From an uncultured Flammeovirgaceae bacterium (GTDB lineage Bacteria; Bacteroidota; Bacteroidia; Cytophagales; Cyclobacteriaceae), in the NCBI GenBank assembly GCA_937883755.1, contig CAKZYA010000061.1, positions 124,001 to 188,000 on the forward strand: a stretch of 64,000 nucleotides of DNA, given 5' to 3'. Positions within the stretch are counted from its first letter, which is position 1. The number at the start of each line of letters is the position of its first letter. The notes under the pieces are model-generated. The model was not told the origin of the DNA and made no database searches. It saw nothing but the letters and a program-made list of their open reading frames with translations. Both the position numbers and the translations under genes were made by a program. This document shows, piece by piece, positions 17,332-26,691 of this stretch.

Positions 17332-19539
17332 ATGAAAACGTTTCCTCACCCTCAGCTACTCTTAAGTTTATTATTAGGCTTATCATTTATCAGAGTAACC
17401 ACCACTACGGTGATGGCTCAGTCTTACCCCTGGTTCCGCTACGGAGGTAACCATATCAGCAGTGCCGTAGCTGCTGACGGCTCAGGAAATACCTATGTGT
17501 TAGCGACCTTTAAAGGCACCACCACGTACGGCAGCTATACTTTTAATAGTTTTGGTAGTCCGCACAAGACCGATTTAGCCTTTGTGAAGTACGACAAAGA
17601 TGGCAATGTAAAGTGGGCTCGTCAGATCGGCAGTACCAGCGATGATTATTTAGGCGATGTAGCCATCAGCAAATACGGAAGTAACCTGTTCATTACGGGT
17701 TCATTTAAGAACACAGTAAGTTTTGGCAGCTACCATGGTTATATGACTGGGGCATTAAGTAGTGCGGGAAGTACCGATGCTTTTGTGGCTCGCTATAATG
17801 CGGGAACAGGCACACTGCAATGGTCACGTAAAGCCGGAGGTACTTCCACTGATAGAGGCAATGGAATTTTCACTGATATTTGGGGTGATGATGTATACAT
17901 TGCGGGCTCGTTCCAAGGAACAGCCAACTTTTCCGGAACTAACATCAGTAGCTACGGTGGTACTAGCGATGCTTTTTATGCCAAATATGACGAAAATGGC
18001 AACTTTTCACTAGTAAAGAAATACGGCGGATCGGGTTATGACTTCGCTACTTCTATTGCGGTAGGTAAGTATTATGATAACGTATACATCACTGGCGGAA
18101 ATTCACCGTCCTCTAATCCATACGTGGCTAACTTCTTTTTGGCTAAATATAACTCGTTAGGAACGTACCAATGGGGTAAAACCTACGGTAGCTCCGCCTA
18201 TATTGATGCCGGAGAAGATATTGTACTGAATAGTTCAGAACATTATGTATACGTGGTTGGAACGTTCTATACACCAAACTTTAATATGGGCGGACAGACG
18301 CTCACGAACCAAGGTGGCGCTGACGCATTTGTAGCTCGCTATTCAGAAAATGGCAACTTGCTCTGGGCTGAAGGCATAGGGGGCACGAGTACTGATAATG
18401 GGCAAAGCATTGCGGAAGATGGTTCTAAGCTGTACATCTCCGGTACATTTAAAAACACCGTTGATTTTGGTCATCAGTCGTTTACTAGCTATGGATCTAC
18501 CGATATGTTCGTGTCCCAGCTAGATTCTGATGACGGAGAGTTTCGCTGGACAAGCCGCTTAGGAAGCTCACACACCGACTACGGGAAAGGAAATATTACA
18601 GTATCTAAGTATAATCTGCTGTATTTCAGTGGGCACCGGGGCAAGACGGGCTTTGTGTATTATCCGGTTGGCTTTAGTGGCAAGGAAGCTGCAAACGCAC
18701 GTACTGAGTCCTCCGGTTCACCTCAGACTAGCGAGTCCCAGACAAATGCTCCTCAGGCTGGTGAGTCCCAAACTGATTTTACATTTATCCCTTTGTACTC
18801 TCCTGCAAGTTCGTACGTGTGGAAGCTAGTTCCCCCCACGATTCCGTCTATTGCTGAGTTCCGATTGATTAATGCTGACACGGATGTAGATTTAGAAAAG
18901 ATTTACGGGTTTGAGCAGATTAATTATAGTGAAGTAGGTACGGATAATATTAATATTAAGGCAAACACAAATCCATCTACGGTAGGCAGTGTGGTATTTC
19001 AACTAGGAACTGATCCTGAGAGAACAGAAAATAAGGCACCCTACGCCTTCGCTGGAGACAATAATGGTGACTATGCTGCTTGGAGTCCGCCTTCTGGTTC
19101 GTATAAACTAACTGCTACGCCCTACTCTGGTTCGAATGGAACTGGGGTGAAGGGTTACACCAAAATCTTATTCTTCTCTATTAATGATGATCTTTCTAGT
19201 GCTCGTACCGAAGAAATTGCAAAAACCACTAAGCAAAACTCATCAGGATTGACGGATGAAAACGGGTTAGCGCCAGGAACATTGAGTTTGGCAGCTTATC
19301 CCAATCCATTCACCGAACAGACTACGCTTAGTTTTACTGCCCCGCAAGACGGAACTGTGCACTTGGCTATTTACGATATTACCGGAGCGATTGTGAAAGA
19401 AGTATTTCAGGGTGCAGTACAAGCTGGGCAACCCTACCAATTTGCTGCCGACGCCTCTGAGCTTACGGGAGCATTCTACATCAGTCGGCTAACCATGGGT
19501 AATAAGTCGAGTCATCAGAAGCTGCTGCTTAATCGGTAA
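17332..19539 (+). CDS. SBBP beta-propeller-repeat protein with T9SS sorting domain
   Basis: A 735-residue exported protein. A signal peptide (to about residue 30) is followed by six or seven repeats of about 50-60 residues carrying DAFVARYnnGnLxWArxxGGtstD and VYIaGsF motifs, the SBBP beta-propeller pattern. A Ser/Thr/Gln-rich linker (about 450-480) contains two copies of a TSESQTnAPQ-like unit. A strand-rich domain (about 500-620) follows. The last 80 residues begin LAAYPNPFTEQTTLSFTA and end SSHQKLLLNR, a type A T9SS C-terminal sorting domain. It is therefore expected at the cell surface or secreted. The binding target is unknown. It has its own terminator. Confidence 0.88.
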   Translation: MKTFPHPQLLLSLLLGLSFIRVTTTTVMAQSYPWFRYGGNHISSAVAADGSGNTYVLATFKGTTTYGSYTFNSFGSPHKTDLAFVKYDKDGNVKWARQIGSTSDDYLGDVAISKYGSNLFITGSFKNTVSFGSYHGYMTGALSSAGSTDAFVARYNAGTGTLQWSRKAGGTSTDRGNGIFTDIWGDDVYIAGSFQGTANFSGTNISSYGGTSDAFYAKYDENGNFSLVKKYGGSGYDFATSIAVGKYYDNVYITGGNSPSSNPYVANFFLAKYNSLGTYQWGKTYGSSAYIDAGEDIVLNSSEHYVYVVGTFYTPNFNMGGQTLTNQGGADAFVARYSENGNLLWAEGIGGTSTDNGQSIAEDGSKLYISGTFKNTVDFGHQSFTSYGSTDMFVSQLDSDDGEFRWTSRLGSSHTDYGKGNITVSKYNLLYFSGHRGKTGFVYYPVGFSGKEAANARTESSGSPQTSESQTNAPQAGESQTDFTFIPLYSPASSYVWKLVPPTIPSIAEFRLINADTDVDLEKIYGFEQINYSEVGTDNINIKANTNPSTVGSVVFQLGTDPERTENKAPYAFAGDNNGDYAAWSPPSGSYKLTATPYSGSNGTGVKGYTKILFFSINDDLSSARTEEIAKTTKQNSSGLTDENGLAPGTLSLAAYPNPFTEQTTLSFTAPQDGTVHLAIYDITGAIVKEVFQGAVQAGQPYQFAADASELTGAFYISRLTMGNKSSHQKLLLNR

Positions 19540-19557
19540 ACGATAAAGCTACAACAG

Positions 19558-19590
19558 AAAGGTGTGGTGTTATACTACACCTTTTCTTTT
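19558..19590 (+). terminator. Rho-independent terminator after the SBBP gene
   Basis: Arms AAAGGTGTGGT (19558-19568) and ACTACACCTTT (19574-19584) pair over 11 bp with one G-T wobble and a 5 nt loop. A T-rich tail, CTTTTCTTTT, ends at 19590. The tail overlaps the stop of the convergent gene, so it may serve both strands. Confidence 0.75.
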
Positions 19591-20122
19591 ACCAGCGCAT
19601 TCGGGTTTTTAGGTTTTGAATATGGGCTACGTGATGTTTTCCGTGCCAAGCGTATAAAGCTAACATGGTATCTAGCCGAATTGTCTTATTGGTCTCCGGG
19701 TGGACGAAACTACGCGCATAATCTTCGTCACTCATAGCTCGCAGTAATAGTAACCAGCGTTGGTGAATAGCCTCCAAAAGTTGCAGTGAAGGCTCAACTG
19801 GGGCTGATGCTGCATCAGGTAGTTCACCCCAGCGATCTTCGTAGTAAGCTTTAATAGTTGGTTGGTTTTCGGTGAGTGTCCAGCGGTAGCGGATATAACT
19901 GTTAACGTGGCTATCGGGTACGTGGTGTACTACCTGCCGGATGGTCCAACCACCCTCTCGGTAAGGAATATCTAGTTGCTCATCGCTTAATCCCGCAACT
20001 ACATTTCGCATCTCAGATGGTAATCGTTCAATTTCAGTTAGATATTTTTCCCGGTCAGTGGGAGTAACTTCAACTGGAGGCGAAAACCGCCCAATGGGGT
20101 AGCGTAGTGATTCGTCAGTCAT
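19589..20122 (-). CDS. DinB/YfiT-family metal-dependent hydrolase or thiol transferase
   Basis: A 177-residue cytosolic four-helix-bundle protein. It opens with YPIGRFSPPVEVTPTDREKY, a hallmark of YfiT/BstA-type proteins. The metal-binding histidines appear as VVHHVPDSHVNSYIRYRW (one on the first helix) and WHGKHHVAHI near the C-terminus. Characterised relatives are bacillithiol S-transferases or metal-dependent hydrolases that detoxify electrophiles. Bacteroidota often make bacillithiol, which would fit, but the substrate here is inferred. It converges with the SBBP gene. Confidence 0.85.
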   Translation of the reverse strand: MTDESLRYPIGRFSPPVEVTPTDREKYLTEIERLPSEMRNVVAGLSDEQLDIPYREGGWTIRQVVHHVPDSHVNSYIRYRWTLTENQPTIKAYYEDRWGELPDAASAPVEPSLQLLEAIHQRWLLLLRAMSDEDYARSFVHPETNKTIRLDTMLALYAWHGKHHVAHIQNLKTRMRW

Positions 20123-20340
20123 AATTGTGTTCAGGTGTTTATGTATTCAGATATTATAGTGTTCGTGTTTTTAAATCTGGAGTCTAGCCAAATTGTGTCT
20201 GTGAAGCGTTAAAAAAACGCACTAGCCTGAGCATATAAGCTCGGACATTGTTTCACAACAATGTAAGCGAGAACATGAATGCCCGACCCGAACAAATTAG
20301 CGCTAGACCTTATATTTACTTTGGGACTAACACCACATGA

Positions 20341-20877
20341 TTACAACACTTTCTCGTTTCCGGCAAAGGCAAACTCATTGATTTCCTTTCGAGGTTTCTC
20401 GGGTCGTTCTTCCTCGCCCAAATAACCAAGAGCCATCATGACAACAGGTTCATATTCATCCGAAATGTTGAAAGCTTCTCGCGCCTTATCTGGGTAAAAT
20501 CCCGCCATTTGGTGAGCGTACAAGTCTAACTCGGTAGCTTTGAGCAGAAGAAAACCTACGGCTGTGCCGGTATCGTGCCAAGCGTGGCGGTTGGGTTTGC
20601 CGTTTTGGCTAAAGTGTTTCTTGGCTAAGCTGAGCATCAGTATAGGTGCGCCCGTTGCCCATGATTGGTTATATTCGTTAATACAGGAGAGTAGTTTCTG
20701 GTAGGTTTCAGACTGCTCTCGAGTAGCGTAGATAAACCGCCAGGGTTGTTCATTGTAGCTAGAGGGGGCATGCCGAGCTGCTTCAAATACCTGCCTTATA
20801 CTTTCATCACTCACCGAACGGTCGGCAAAATTGCGAGGGCTATATCGCTGGGCAATAATTGTATCTAATGACTTCAT
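20341..20877 (-). CDS. Nitroreductase-family flavoprotein
   Basis: A 178-residue FMN-dependent oxidoreductase. The start SLDTIIAQRYSPRNFADR and the FMN-binding RHAPSSYNEQPWRFIYATRE are diagnostic. HDTGTAVGFLLLKATELDLY and the terminal GYLGEEERPEKPRK motif follow. It is shorter than classic NfsB enzymes (about 217 residues) but normal for the MdaA/YdjA-like subgroup. It reduces nitro compounds or quinones with NAD(P)H. It stands alone, with 218 bp of spacer downstream and 105 bp upstream. Confidence 0.9.
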   Translation of the reverse strand: MKSLDTIIAQRYSPRNFADRSVSDESIRQVFEAARHAPSSYNEQPWRFIYATREQSETYQKLLSCINEYNQSWATGAPILMLSLAKKHFSQNGKPNRHAWHDTGTAVGFLLLKATELDLYAHQMAGFYPDKAREAFNISDEYEPVVMMALGYLGEEERPEKPRKEINEFAFAGNEKVL

Positions 20878-20982
20878 AAAAAATTGGTGTCGTGATATAG
20901 AACTACAATCACTGCTAACGGAAAAGGTAAGACGAAAGGTTACGATTTTTGGCTATTGCTGAAAAGTCTGAATAGGCGCCTT

Positions 20983-22338
20983 TTAACTCCCCACTACATT
21001 CTCATCTCCCGGAGGCGGATAGTCGTAGCTGGCATCATCAATTACCAGTACCCAATCCTTGGTGCCGCTAGGAGTACGGAGGGTGTACGCGCTACGCTTG
21101 AACTTTCCAATATTAATACTATCGCCCGAACGAGGATCAAACCACCAGGCCTGAAACCTCTTACCTTCCATCTGACTTAGGTCAATATCAACGGTAGGGT
21201 TTTGGGGCAAATACACCATTACAAAGCCATCACCTCGAGCAGATCGGATTCCGGTCTCATCTGAAATTACTACCGATGAATCTGGTAACAACGTGGTAAA
21301 TGGCCGGGATTCAAACAGTGCCCGCAAATATCCCATCTGAAACGCACCCGGATGATCCATTGCTTCGTGCCAAGGAGTGCCAGCTTTTAGGATAGGTTTC
21401 CGACCGGGTTGCCACATCTGCCAGATATTATTATTTCCGTAAGTATGCCCCAAGCCACCCGAAAGTATATTCCAGTAGGCTGCCTGTCGAGCATCAACAT
21501 CGTCAAATCTGCCGTTTTCCAATTTAAAGTTGATAGGAATATCTTCGTAATTTGGCTCACTATCCATCGTAGGTTTGAGCGGAGTGCGCTGCAAATTAGC
21601 TAGATTTACTTGATAGTTGGGAAAGTTCTCTTTTCCGTGCCCCGACTGAAACATATTAAAATCCAACCATTCGTCGTCGTGAAAAAACGTTGCGGAGTTC
21701 TGTTCACCCATCGGGTGATAGGTCGTTAAATGAGCACCGCCATCGCCTTCATTCAACCCTTTTGCCATTTGCCGAATAATGTCAAAATCCTCTTCTTCTT
21801 CAGGAATACGGTCGCCTCCTAGAATCCAGATAATTGGTTTATCACGGTAGCGTTCGCTCAGAAATTTACCGAAGGCGTAGGCATTCTGAGGAGTGAATAC
21901 TTCCGGACCTATTCCCCAGCGTTTATTAAACTTATCGCCCCAGGTGGGTAGCATTCCAATGTATAATCCTAACTCCTCCGCCTTATCGACGATAAAATCA
22001 ACGTGGGTGAAGTACTCTTCGTTGGGTTGGGCTGGATCATCGTTTATCAATGGAGTATGACCGTAGGGGTTAGGGTCGTGTAAACCATCCTGTTCAGCCA
22101 ACACTACGGCCTGAATAACAGTAAACCCCTTATCGGCTCTATTTTTTAGATAATTAGTAGCCTCTTCTCGGTTAAGGCGGTGAAAAAGCTCCCAGGCCGT
22201 ATCGCCTAGCCAGAAAAAAGGAGTGCCACCTTCCTGAACCAGATAACGCTGATTTTCGCTCACCTTCAATGATTGTCCATTAGCAATGAGTGAGAATAAG
22301 AGAAGTAATGCAGTAAAATAATAGCTAGTGTGCGACAT
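20983..22338 (-). CDS. Secreted glycoside hydrolase, DUF4038/GH140-like
   Basis: A 451-residue secreted protein with a signal peptide to about residue 22 (IANGQ). The TIM barrel carries WLGDTAWELFHRLNREEA, GMLPTWGDKFNKRWG, WILGGDRIPE (Asp176) and PTMDSEPNYED (Glu261). Asp and Glu at these places match the catalytic pair expected for GH140, whose characterised member is an apiosidase acting on rhamnogalacturonan II. The C-terminal 90 residues (FQAWWFDPRSGDSINIG) are the putative collagen-binding/DUF5060-linked beta domain. The related gene upstream on the same strand encodes a longer relative. Substrate is a family-level inference. Confidence 0.82.
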   Translation of the reverse strand: MSHTSYYFTALLLLFSLIANGQSLKVSENQRYLVQEGGTPFFWLGDTAWELFHRLNREEATNYLKNRADKGFTVIQAVVLAEQDGLHDPNPYGHTPLINDDPAQPNEEYFTHVDFIVDKAEELGLYIGMLPTWGDKFNKRWGIGPEVFTPQNAYAFGKFLSERYRDKPIIWILGGDRIPEEEEDFDIIRQMAKGLNEGDGGAHLTTYHPMGEQNSATFFHDDEWLDFNMFQSGHGKENFPNYQVNLANLQRTPLKPTMDSEPNYEDIPINFKLENGRFDDVDARQAAYWNILSGGLGHTYGNNNIWQMWQPGRKPILKAGTPWHEAMDHPGAFQMGYLRALFESRPFTTLLPDSSVVISDETGIRSARGDGFVMVYLPQNPTVDIDLSQMEGKRFQAWWFDPRSGDSINIGKFKRSAYTLRTPSGTKDWVLVIDDASYDYPPPGDENVVGS

Positions 22339-22423
22339 AGTGGAAGGATTAAGGTTGTTAACGATTGTTCCATAAGTTAAAATTTCTCGCTAACTTTTTC
22401 CAGTGTTTTTTGTCGCAACCTAT

Positions 22424-24094
22424 TCATTTACGAGATAGCCAAAGCACCCAGTCGCCTTCAGCGGGAGCCGTAAGCTTGGTAACTTCTGTACCCAGTATAT
22501 TAGAATCATAAACCCAGGTACCAGTATCCGGATCGAACCAGCGTACTGAGAAAGTATACTTGGGTAGCTTTAGCGTTATCGTTGGTACTTTATCTTTTGG
22601 GTAATCACTTTTAGGAGTAGTTCCACTGGGATTCGCTAGATATACCAAATACTCAGTGTCATTATGAATACACTTGTACCGAAGAGCATCTCCACCAACT
22701 AAGCGATCGTCCGGTTGCATGCCTACCAAAGTCAACCCTGACTGTTGGAAAAACTGATGAATGTGCCGAAAATCGTGTCCGCCCTGAAATAGAATTCCGG
22801 CTCGGTTAGCATCAAAATAGCCAGAAATACCTTTATCTCTACCTTCGTGAGGTTGGTAGCTTAGAATGACTTTTTTATTCGGTCCTTGGAATTCAGAACC
22901 TAAGTAAGGGTCGTAGGTTTTTAAGCCACCATAAGTAGCGTGCCCACCTGAGAATAGCGAAGCCCACATGAGCCGCCGAAAAAAGTAACGGGGATGTGCG
23001 GGCGGACGATAAAGTTCGTAGCGATCTTCATCCAGTACCGCGGGCTGCTCAGCTTTTTCTCGGTATTCTAGAATAAGTTTCCCAGCTACTTCATCTAGAC
23101 TCTCTAAAGTTACAATATCCGACCAGGGTTCTTCGGCAAAATCGTAACCAGTAAAGCGGGCTTGGTGATTAGTGATAAGTGTGCCCCAGGGTTCCTGATC
23201 GTGATAATCTTGTCCCATTTGCCGAATCGTTTGATGATAGACCTCTCGTCCAGAGATAGAGGCAACTGTATCGGCCTGAATCTTACGGTCGTTGGTCATC
23301 GCCCACTGAATGTTGGGAAAAGACGACCAACGGGCTTGGGCGTAACGAGCAATCATTTGGGAAGCTTCGTCACCTTCGCCATAGCGGCGTATCATTTCAG
23401 TGTCTTCGGCATGAGGCATGAGTTGTAAAATAATCTGCGGATATTTTTCCAGTGCATATAGTAAGCGATGCTCAATTTCTTTCCAGACAAACAGTGATAA
23501 ATCTCGACCGTTAGGCATTAAAAGCTCGTCTACCTCACCTCGTGACATGGCAAACCAGGTTCGGATTTTAGTAGTACCCATTTCGGCAGCCTGGTCAATG
23601 TATACCTTCCAATGTGGCTCAGTAGGTACTACGTAGCGATAACCTGTATCGCCAATATGTAAAAACCACTCACCATTATCGTAAACAAACTGGTACGGAT
23701 CATCGGGATGTATCCGCAGCTTACCACGAAAATCAGATGGAAGTACTTCAAAAGTACCTTGTTGATTATCTAGCCCGGGATTATTAGAAGTCGATCGCCA
23801 CTGCCACTCTCCCACCAAATTGCAGTAAGCCCGGGCTCGGTAACGAGTTCCTCCATCGTAAAAACCGTCAACTGTAGCTCTCGAGCCATCAGATCGAGTA
23901 AATGTAACTTTTAAACTGATGTCGTAGTAAGGGTTTTGTTCCGTAGGTGTAGCATTGAGCTCGATTTCGTAGACACCTCGATGGTAGGCAGTTTTTGCAC
24001 TACTAATTTGCTGGTTGTTTTCGTTTTGTGCGACGATAAGACTCGCCTTCAGAAAAAATACCGCTACAATTAAAAAGTTACGTAACATATACAT
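22424..24094 (-). CDS. Secreted DUF5060/DUF4038 glycosidase-like protein
   Basis: A 556-residue secreted protein (signal peptide to about residue 23). The N-terminal beta domain (about 30-120), with YEIELNATP, YDGGTRYRARAYCNLVGEW and STSNNPGLDNQQGTFEV, is DUF5060. A TIM-barrel glycosidase domain follows: FLHIGDTGYRYVVPTE, FPNIQWAMTNDRKI and SDIVTLESLDEVAG as likely acid/base and nucleophile regions. The C-terminus (FSVRWFDPDTGTWVYDSNI) matches the terminal beta domain of its neighbour. The two genes are 85 bp apart on one strand and are probably co-transcribed. The pair faces a rhamnulose-phosphate aldolase gene across a 115 bp divergent promoter region. Confidence 0.82.
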   Translation of the reverse strand: MYMLRNFLIVAVFFLKASLIVAQNENNQQISSAKTAYHRGVYEIELNATPTEQNPYYDISLKVTFTRSDGSRATVDGFYDGGTRYRARAYCNLVGEWQWRSTSNNPGLDNQQGTFEVLPSDFRGKLRIHPDDPYQFVYDNGEWFLHIGDTGYRYVVPTEPHWKVYIDQAAEMGTTKIRTWFAMSRGEVDELLMPNGRDLSLFVWKEIEHRLLYALEKYPQIILQLMPHAEDTEMIRRYGEGDEASQMIARYAQARWSSFPNIQWAMTNDRKIQADTVASISGREVYHQTIRQMGQDYHDQEPWGTLITNHQARFTGYDFAEEPWSDIVTLESLDEVAGKLILEYREKAEQPAVLDEDRYELYRPPAHPRYFFRRLMWASLFSGGHATYGGLKTYDPYLGSEFQGPNKKVILSYQPHEGRDKGISGYFDANRAGILFQGGHDFRHIHQFFQQSGLTLVGMQPDDRLVGGDALRYKCIHNDTEYLVYLANPSGTTPKSDYPKDKVPTITLKLPKYTFSVRWFDPDTGTWVYDSNILGTEVTKLTAPAEGDWVLWLSRK

Positions 24095-24209
24095 TTTTAA
24101 GGTGGTTGATTAAGAGTTAAAGCAAGATGGTACAGGACGGCAAACTTGACTGCTTTTTCGTACTTTTACTATTATAAACTAAATTTTCCTACACAAAATC
24201 TACCTTTCT

Positions 24210-26333
24210 ATGGAAAGCCTGTCTACATCTTTTAAGCATGTAAATTACCTGTGGAATGAAGATAAAGCCAAGTCGTTGGAAGGCGATGAGGTAGCATTAT
24301 TACTATACCGATCTAATATTCTTGGGACTGATCTCAGGATTACTAATTATGGGGGTGGGAATACAAGTTGTAAGACAATTGAAAAAGATCCGCTCACCGG
24401 CGAAGATACAGAAGTAATGTGGATTAAAGGCTCAGGGGGCGATATTGGATCGCTGACCCGAAATGGCCTAGCCGGACTGTTCAACGAACGTTTGCATGCT
24501 CTTAAAAATCGCTACCGAGGGTTGGAGCACGAGGATGAAATGGTAGGGCTATTTTATCATTGTCTCTATGATCTAGATTCGCGGGCACCTAGCATCGATA
24601 CTCCGCTACACGCATTTTTGCCTTACAAACATATTGACCACCTGCATCCGGATGCTTTAATTGCCATTGCCGCTGCCAAGAACGGGAAGCAGATTAACGA
24701 AGAGTTATTTGAGGGACAACTTGGTTGGGTAGACTGGCAACGACCTGGCTTCGACTTAGGGTTACAGCTAGAAAAGTGCATCCAAGAAAACCCAGGTATT
24801 CGGGGAATTACACTGGGCAGTCACGGGGTATTCACCTGGGGCGACACAGCTTACGAATGCTACATGAATAGCCTGGAGGTGATCGAGAAAGCATCACGCT
24901 ACATTGAAGAGCATACGGGTAAAGACCGTCCAGTATTTGGTGGGGCTAAGGTGAATTCATTACCTGAAACAGATCGTAAAAAACAAGCAGCAGAGTTAGC
25001 CCCCACACTAAGGGGATTATGCTCTAGCCATAAGCCGATGGTAGGTCACTTTACCGATGATGAGCGGGTGTTACAATTCATCAACAGTGAGGATTTGTCC
25101 AAACTAGCTCCTATGGGGACATCTTGTCCCGATCACTTTCTTAGAACCAAAATTCGCCCACTAGTCCTGGATTTTCTTCCGGCTGATGCGGATATATCGG
25201 ATGCTAAGGCTGTTCGTGACCAAATGTCGGGGGCGTTTCAGGAGTACCGTAAAGATTATGCGGAGTACTACGAAAACCACAAGCATGACAATAGTCCCGC
25301 TATGCGAGACCCTAATCCGGTGGTAATTCTGTGGCCAGGCGTGGGTATGTTTACGTTTGCTAAGAACAAGCAAACAGCTCGAGTAGCCAGTGAGTTTTAT
25401 GTAAACGCTATTAACGTAATGCGAGGTTCGGAAGCAATCTCAGAATACACGTCTCTTCCGCTGCAAGAAGCCTTTGATATTGAGTATTGGCTACTGGAGG
25501 AAGCCAAGCTAAAACGAATGCCGGCTGAAAAACCGCTTTCCCGAAAAGTAGCGCTGATCACGGGTAGTGGGGGGGGCATCGGAAAAGCCATTGCTGAGAA
25601 GTTTGTGCAGCAAGGAGCCTGCGTTATCCTCTCAGATATGAATAAAGAGCGGGTAGAAGAAGCCCGCAGCGAATTTGTGAAGAAATACGGAAAAGATTCA
25701 ACCATTGCGGCCTCTCTTAATGTAACCGAAACAGCGGATATTACCCAGACGTTCAGAGATGCTTGTTTAGCTTTTGGGGGGGTGGATATTTTAGTAAATA
25801 ATGCAGGACTTTCTATCTCTAAAACACTAGAAGACACGCAGGAAGGTGACTGGGATTTACAGCATAATGTTATGGTAAAAGGGCAGTTCCTGATGACCCA
25901 ATCTGCCGTAAATATTATGCGGAAGCAGCGCTTGGGTGGCGATATTGTGAATATCGTAAGTAAAAATGCGCTGGTTTCCGGGCCAAACAATGCTGCCTAC
26001 GGAACTGCCAAAGCGGCTCAGTTACACTTGTCGCGCTTACTGGCGGCTGAATTAGGAAAAGATAAGATTCGAGTGAATGTCGTGAACCCAGATGCGGTGA
26101 TTCAGGGAAGTAATATTTGGGCTGGTGGCTGGGCCAAAGGAAGGGCTGAAGCCTACGGAGTTTCCGAAGAGGATTTGCCTAATCACTATGCTAAACGTAC
26201 CCTACTGAATGAAACGATACTTCCTGAAGATATTGCTAATGGAGTATTTGCTTTGGTTGGGGGTCTGATGAATAAAAGTACTGGCAACGTACTAAATGTC
26301 GACGGCGGACTTGCTCCCGCTTTCGTTCGCTAG
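24210..26333 (+). CDS. Bifunctional rhamnulose-1-phosphate aldolase / short-chain dehydrogenase
   Basis: A 707-residue cytosolic fusion. Residues about 1-430 are a class II aldolase: TNYGGGNTSCK, MWIKGSGGDIGSL, the HIDHLHPDALIAIAAA metal-site region and TLGSHGVFTWGDT. Residues about 440-707 are an SDR: ALITGSGGGIGKAIAEKF, VDILVNNAGLS, and the catalytic Tyr/Lys in AAYGTAKAAQLHLSRLLA. In characterised relatives the aldolase splits L-rhamnulose 1-phosphate to DHAP and lactaldehyde, and the second domain oxidises or reduces lactaldehyde. The other rhamnose genes are not in this window. The gene is divergent from the two secreted glycosidases, suggesting joint control. Confidence 0.9.
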   Translation: MESLSTSFKHVNYLWNEDKAKSLEGDEVALLLYRSNILGTDLRITNYGGGNTSCKTIEKDPLTGEDTEVMWIKGSGGDIGSLTRNGLAGLFNERLHALKNRYRGLEHEDEMVGLFYHCLYDLDSRAPSIDTPLHAFLPYKHIDHLHPDALIAIAAAKNGKQINEELFEGQLGWVDWQRPGFDLGLQLEKCIQENPGIRGITLGSHGVFTWGDTAYECYMNSLEVIEKASRYIEEHTGKDRPVFGGAKVNSLPETDRKKQAAELAPTLRGLCSSHKPMVGHFTDDERVLQFINSEDLSKLAPMGTSCPDHFLRTKIRPLVLDFLPADADISDAKAVRDQMSGAFQEYRKDYAEYYENHKHDNSPAMRDPNPVVILWPGVGMFTFAKNKQTARVASEFYVNAINVMRGSEAISEYTSLPLQEAFDIEYWLLEEAKLKRMPAEKPLSRKVALITGSGGGIGKAIAEKFVQQGACVILSDMNKERVEEARSEFVKKYGKDSTIAASLNVTETADITQTFRDACLAFGGVDILVNNAGLSISKTLEDTQEGDWDLQHNVMVKGQFLMTQSAVNIMRKQRLGGDIVNIVSKNALVSGPNNAAYGTAKAAQLHLSRLLAAELGKDKIRVNVVNPDAVIQGSNIWAGGWAKGRAEAYGVSEEDLPNHYAKRTLLNETILPEDIANGVFALVGGLMNKSTGNVLNVDGGLAPAFVR

Positions 26334-26337
26334 AAAA

Positions 26338-26562
26338 TCAGTTACGAGAGAGGGCGCACTGGTTTATCTCCTCATAGGTAATAAAGTCCATAGTGGGCAT
26401 CCAATCTTTAACAGATGCCCAGTATTCCTCTCGCAGAAGTTGGTTGCGGCATACTTTCACCGCAATGACGCTTACCTCTTGTTGACGAACTATTTCGCGC
26501 TCTGAAATTAATAAAGTGCAGGCTAGTGCTAAAGAATTTAGCTTGTCAACAATGATGGGCAT
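26338..26562 (-). CDS. Small hypothetical ORF, uncertain
   Basis: A 74-residue frame starting MPIIVDKLNSLALACTLL, with ISEREIVRQQEVSVIAVKVC and REEYWASVKDWMPTMDF. The composition looks protein-like rather than random, but I recognise no family, and a plus-strand frame overlaps most of it. It lies convergent to the aldolase/SDR gene with a 4 bp gap. It may be a real small gene or a remnant. The rest of this spacer (26563-26691) shows nothing I can name. Confidence 0.25.
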   Translation of the reverse strand: MPIIVDKLNSLALACTLLISEREIVRQQEVSVIAVKVCRNQLLREEYWASVKDWMPTMDFITYEEINQCALSRN

Positions 26563-26691
26563 AACGTGAATATTTCTCTATCTTGCAATATAGGTTTCGT
26601 TTGAAATGACCTGCCCCTGATTTCGCTCAATAAGGGAGATTCCTCGTTTATTAGTGAGGTTATCGCGATTAGTGATAAGAGGCAGTCAAAC

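Noticed and set aside
25397-25990. A 197-residue minus-strand frame in the aldolase/SDR gene
   Set aside because: It lies antisense to a conserved SDR domain and its sequence is low in recognisable structure; long antisense frames are common in such genes.
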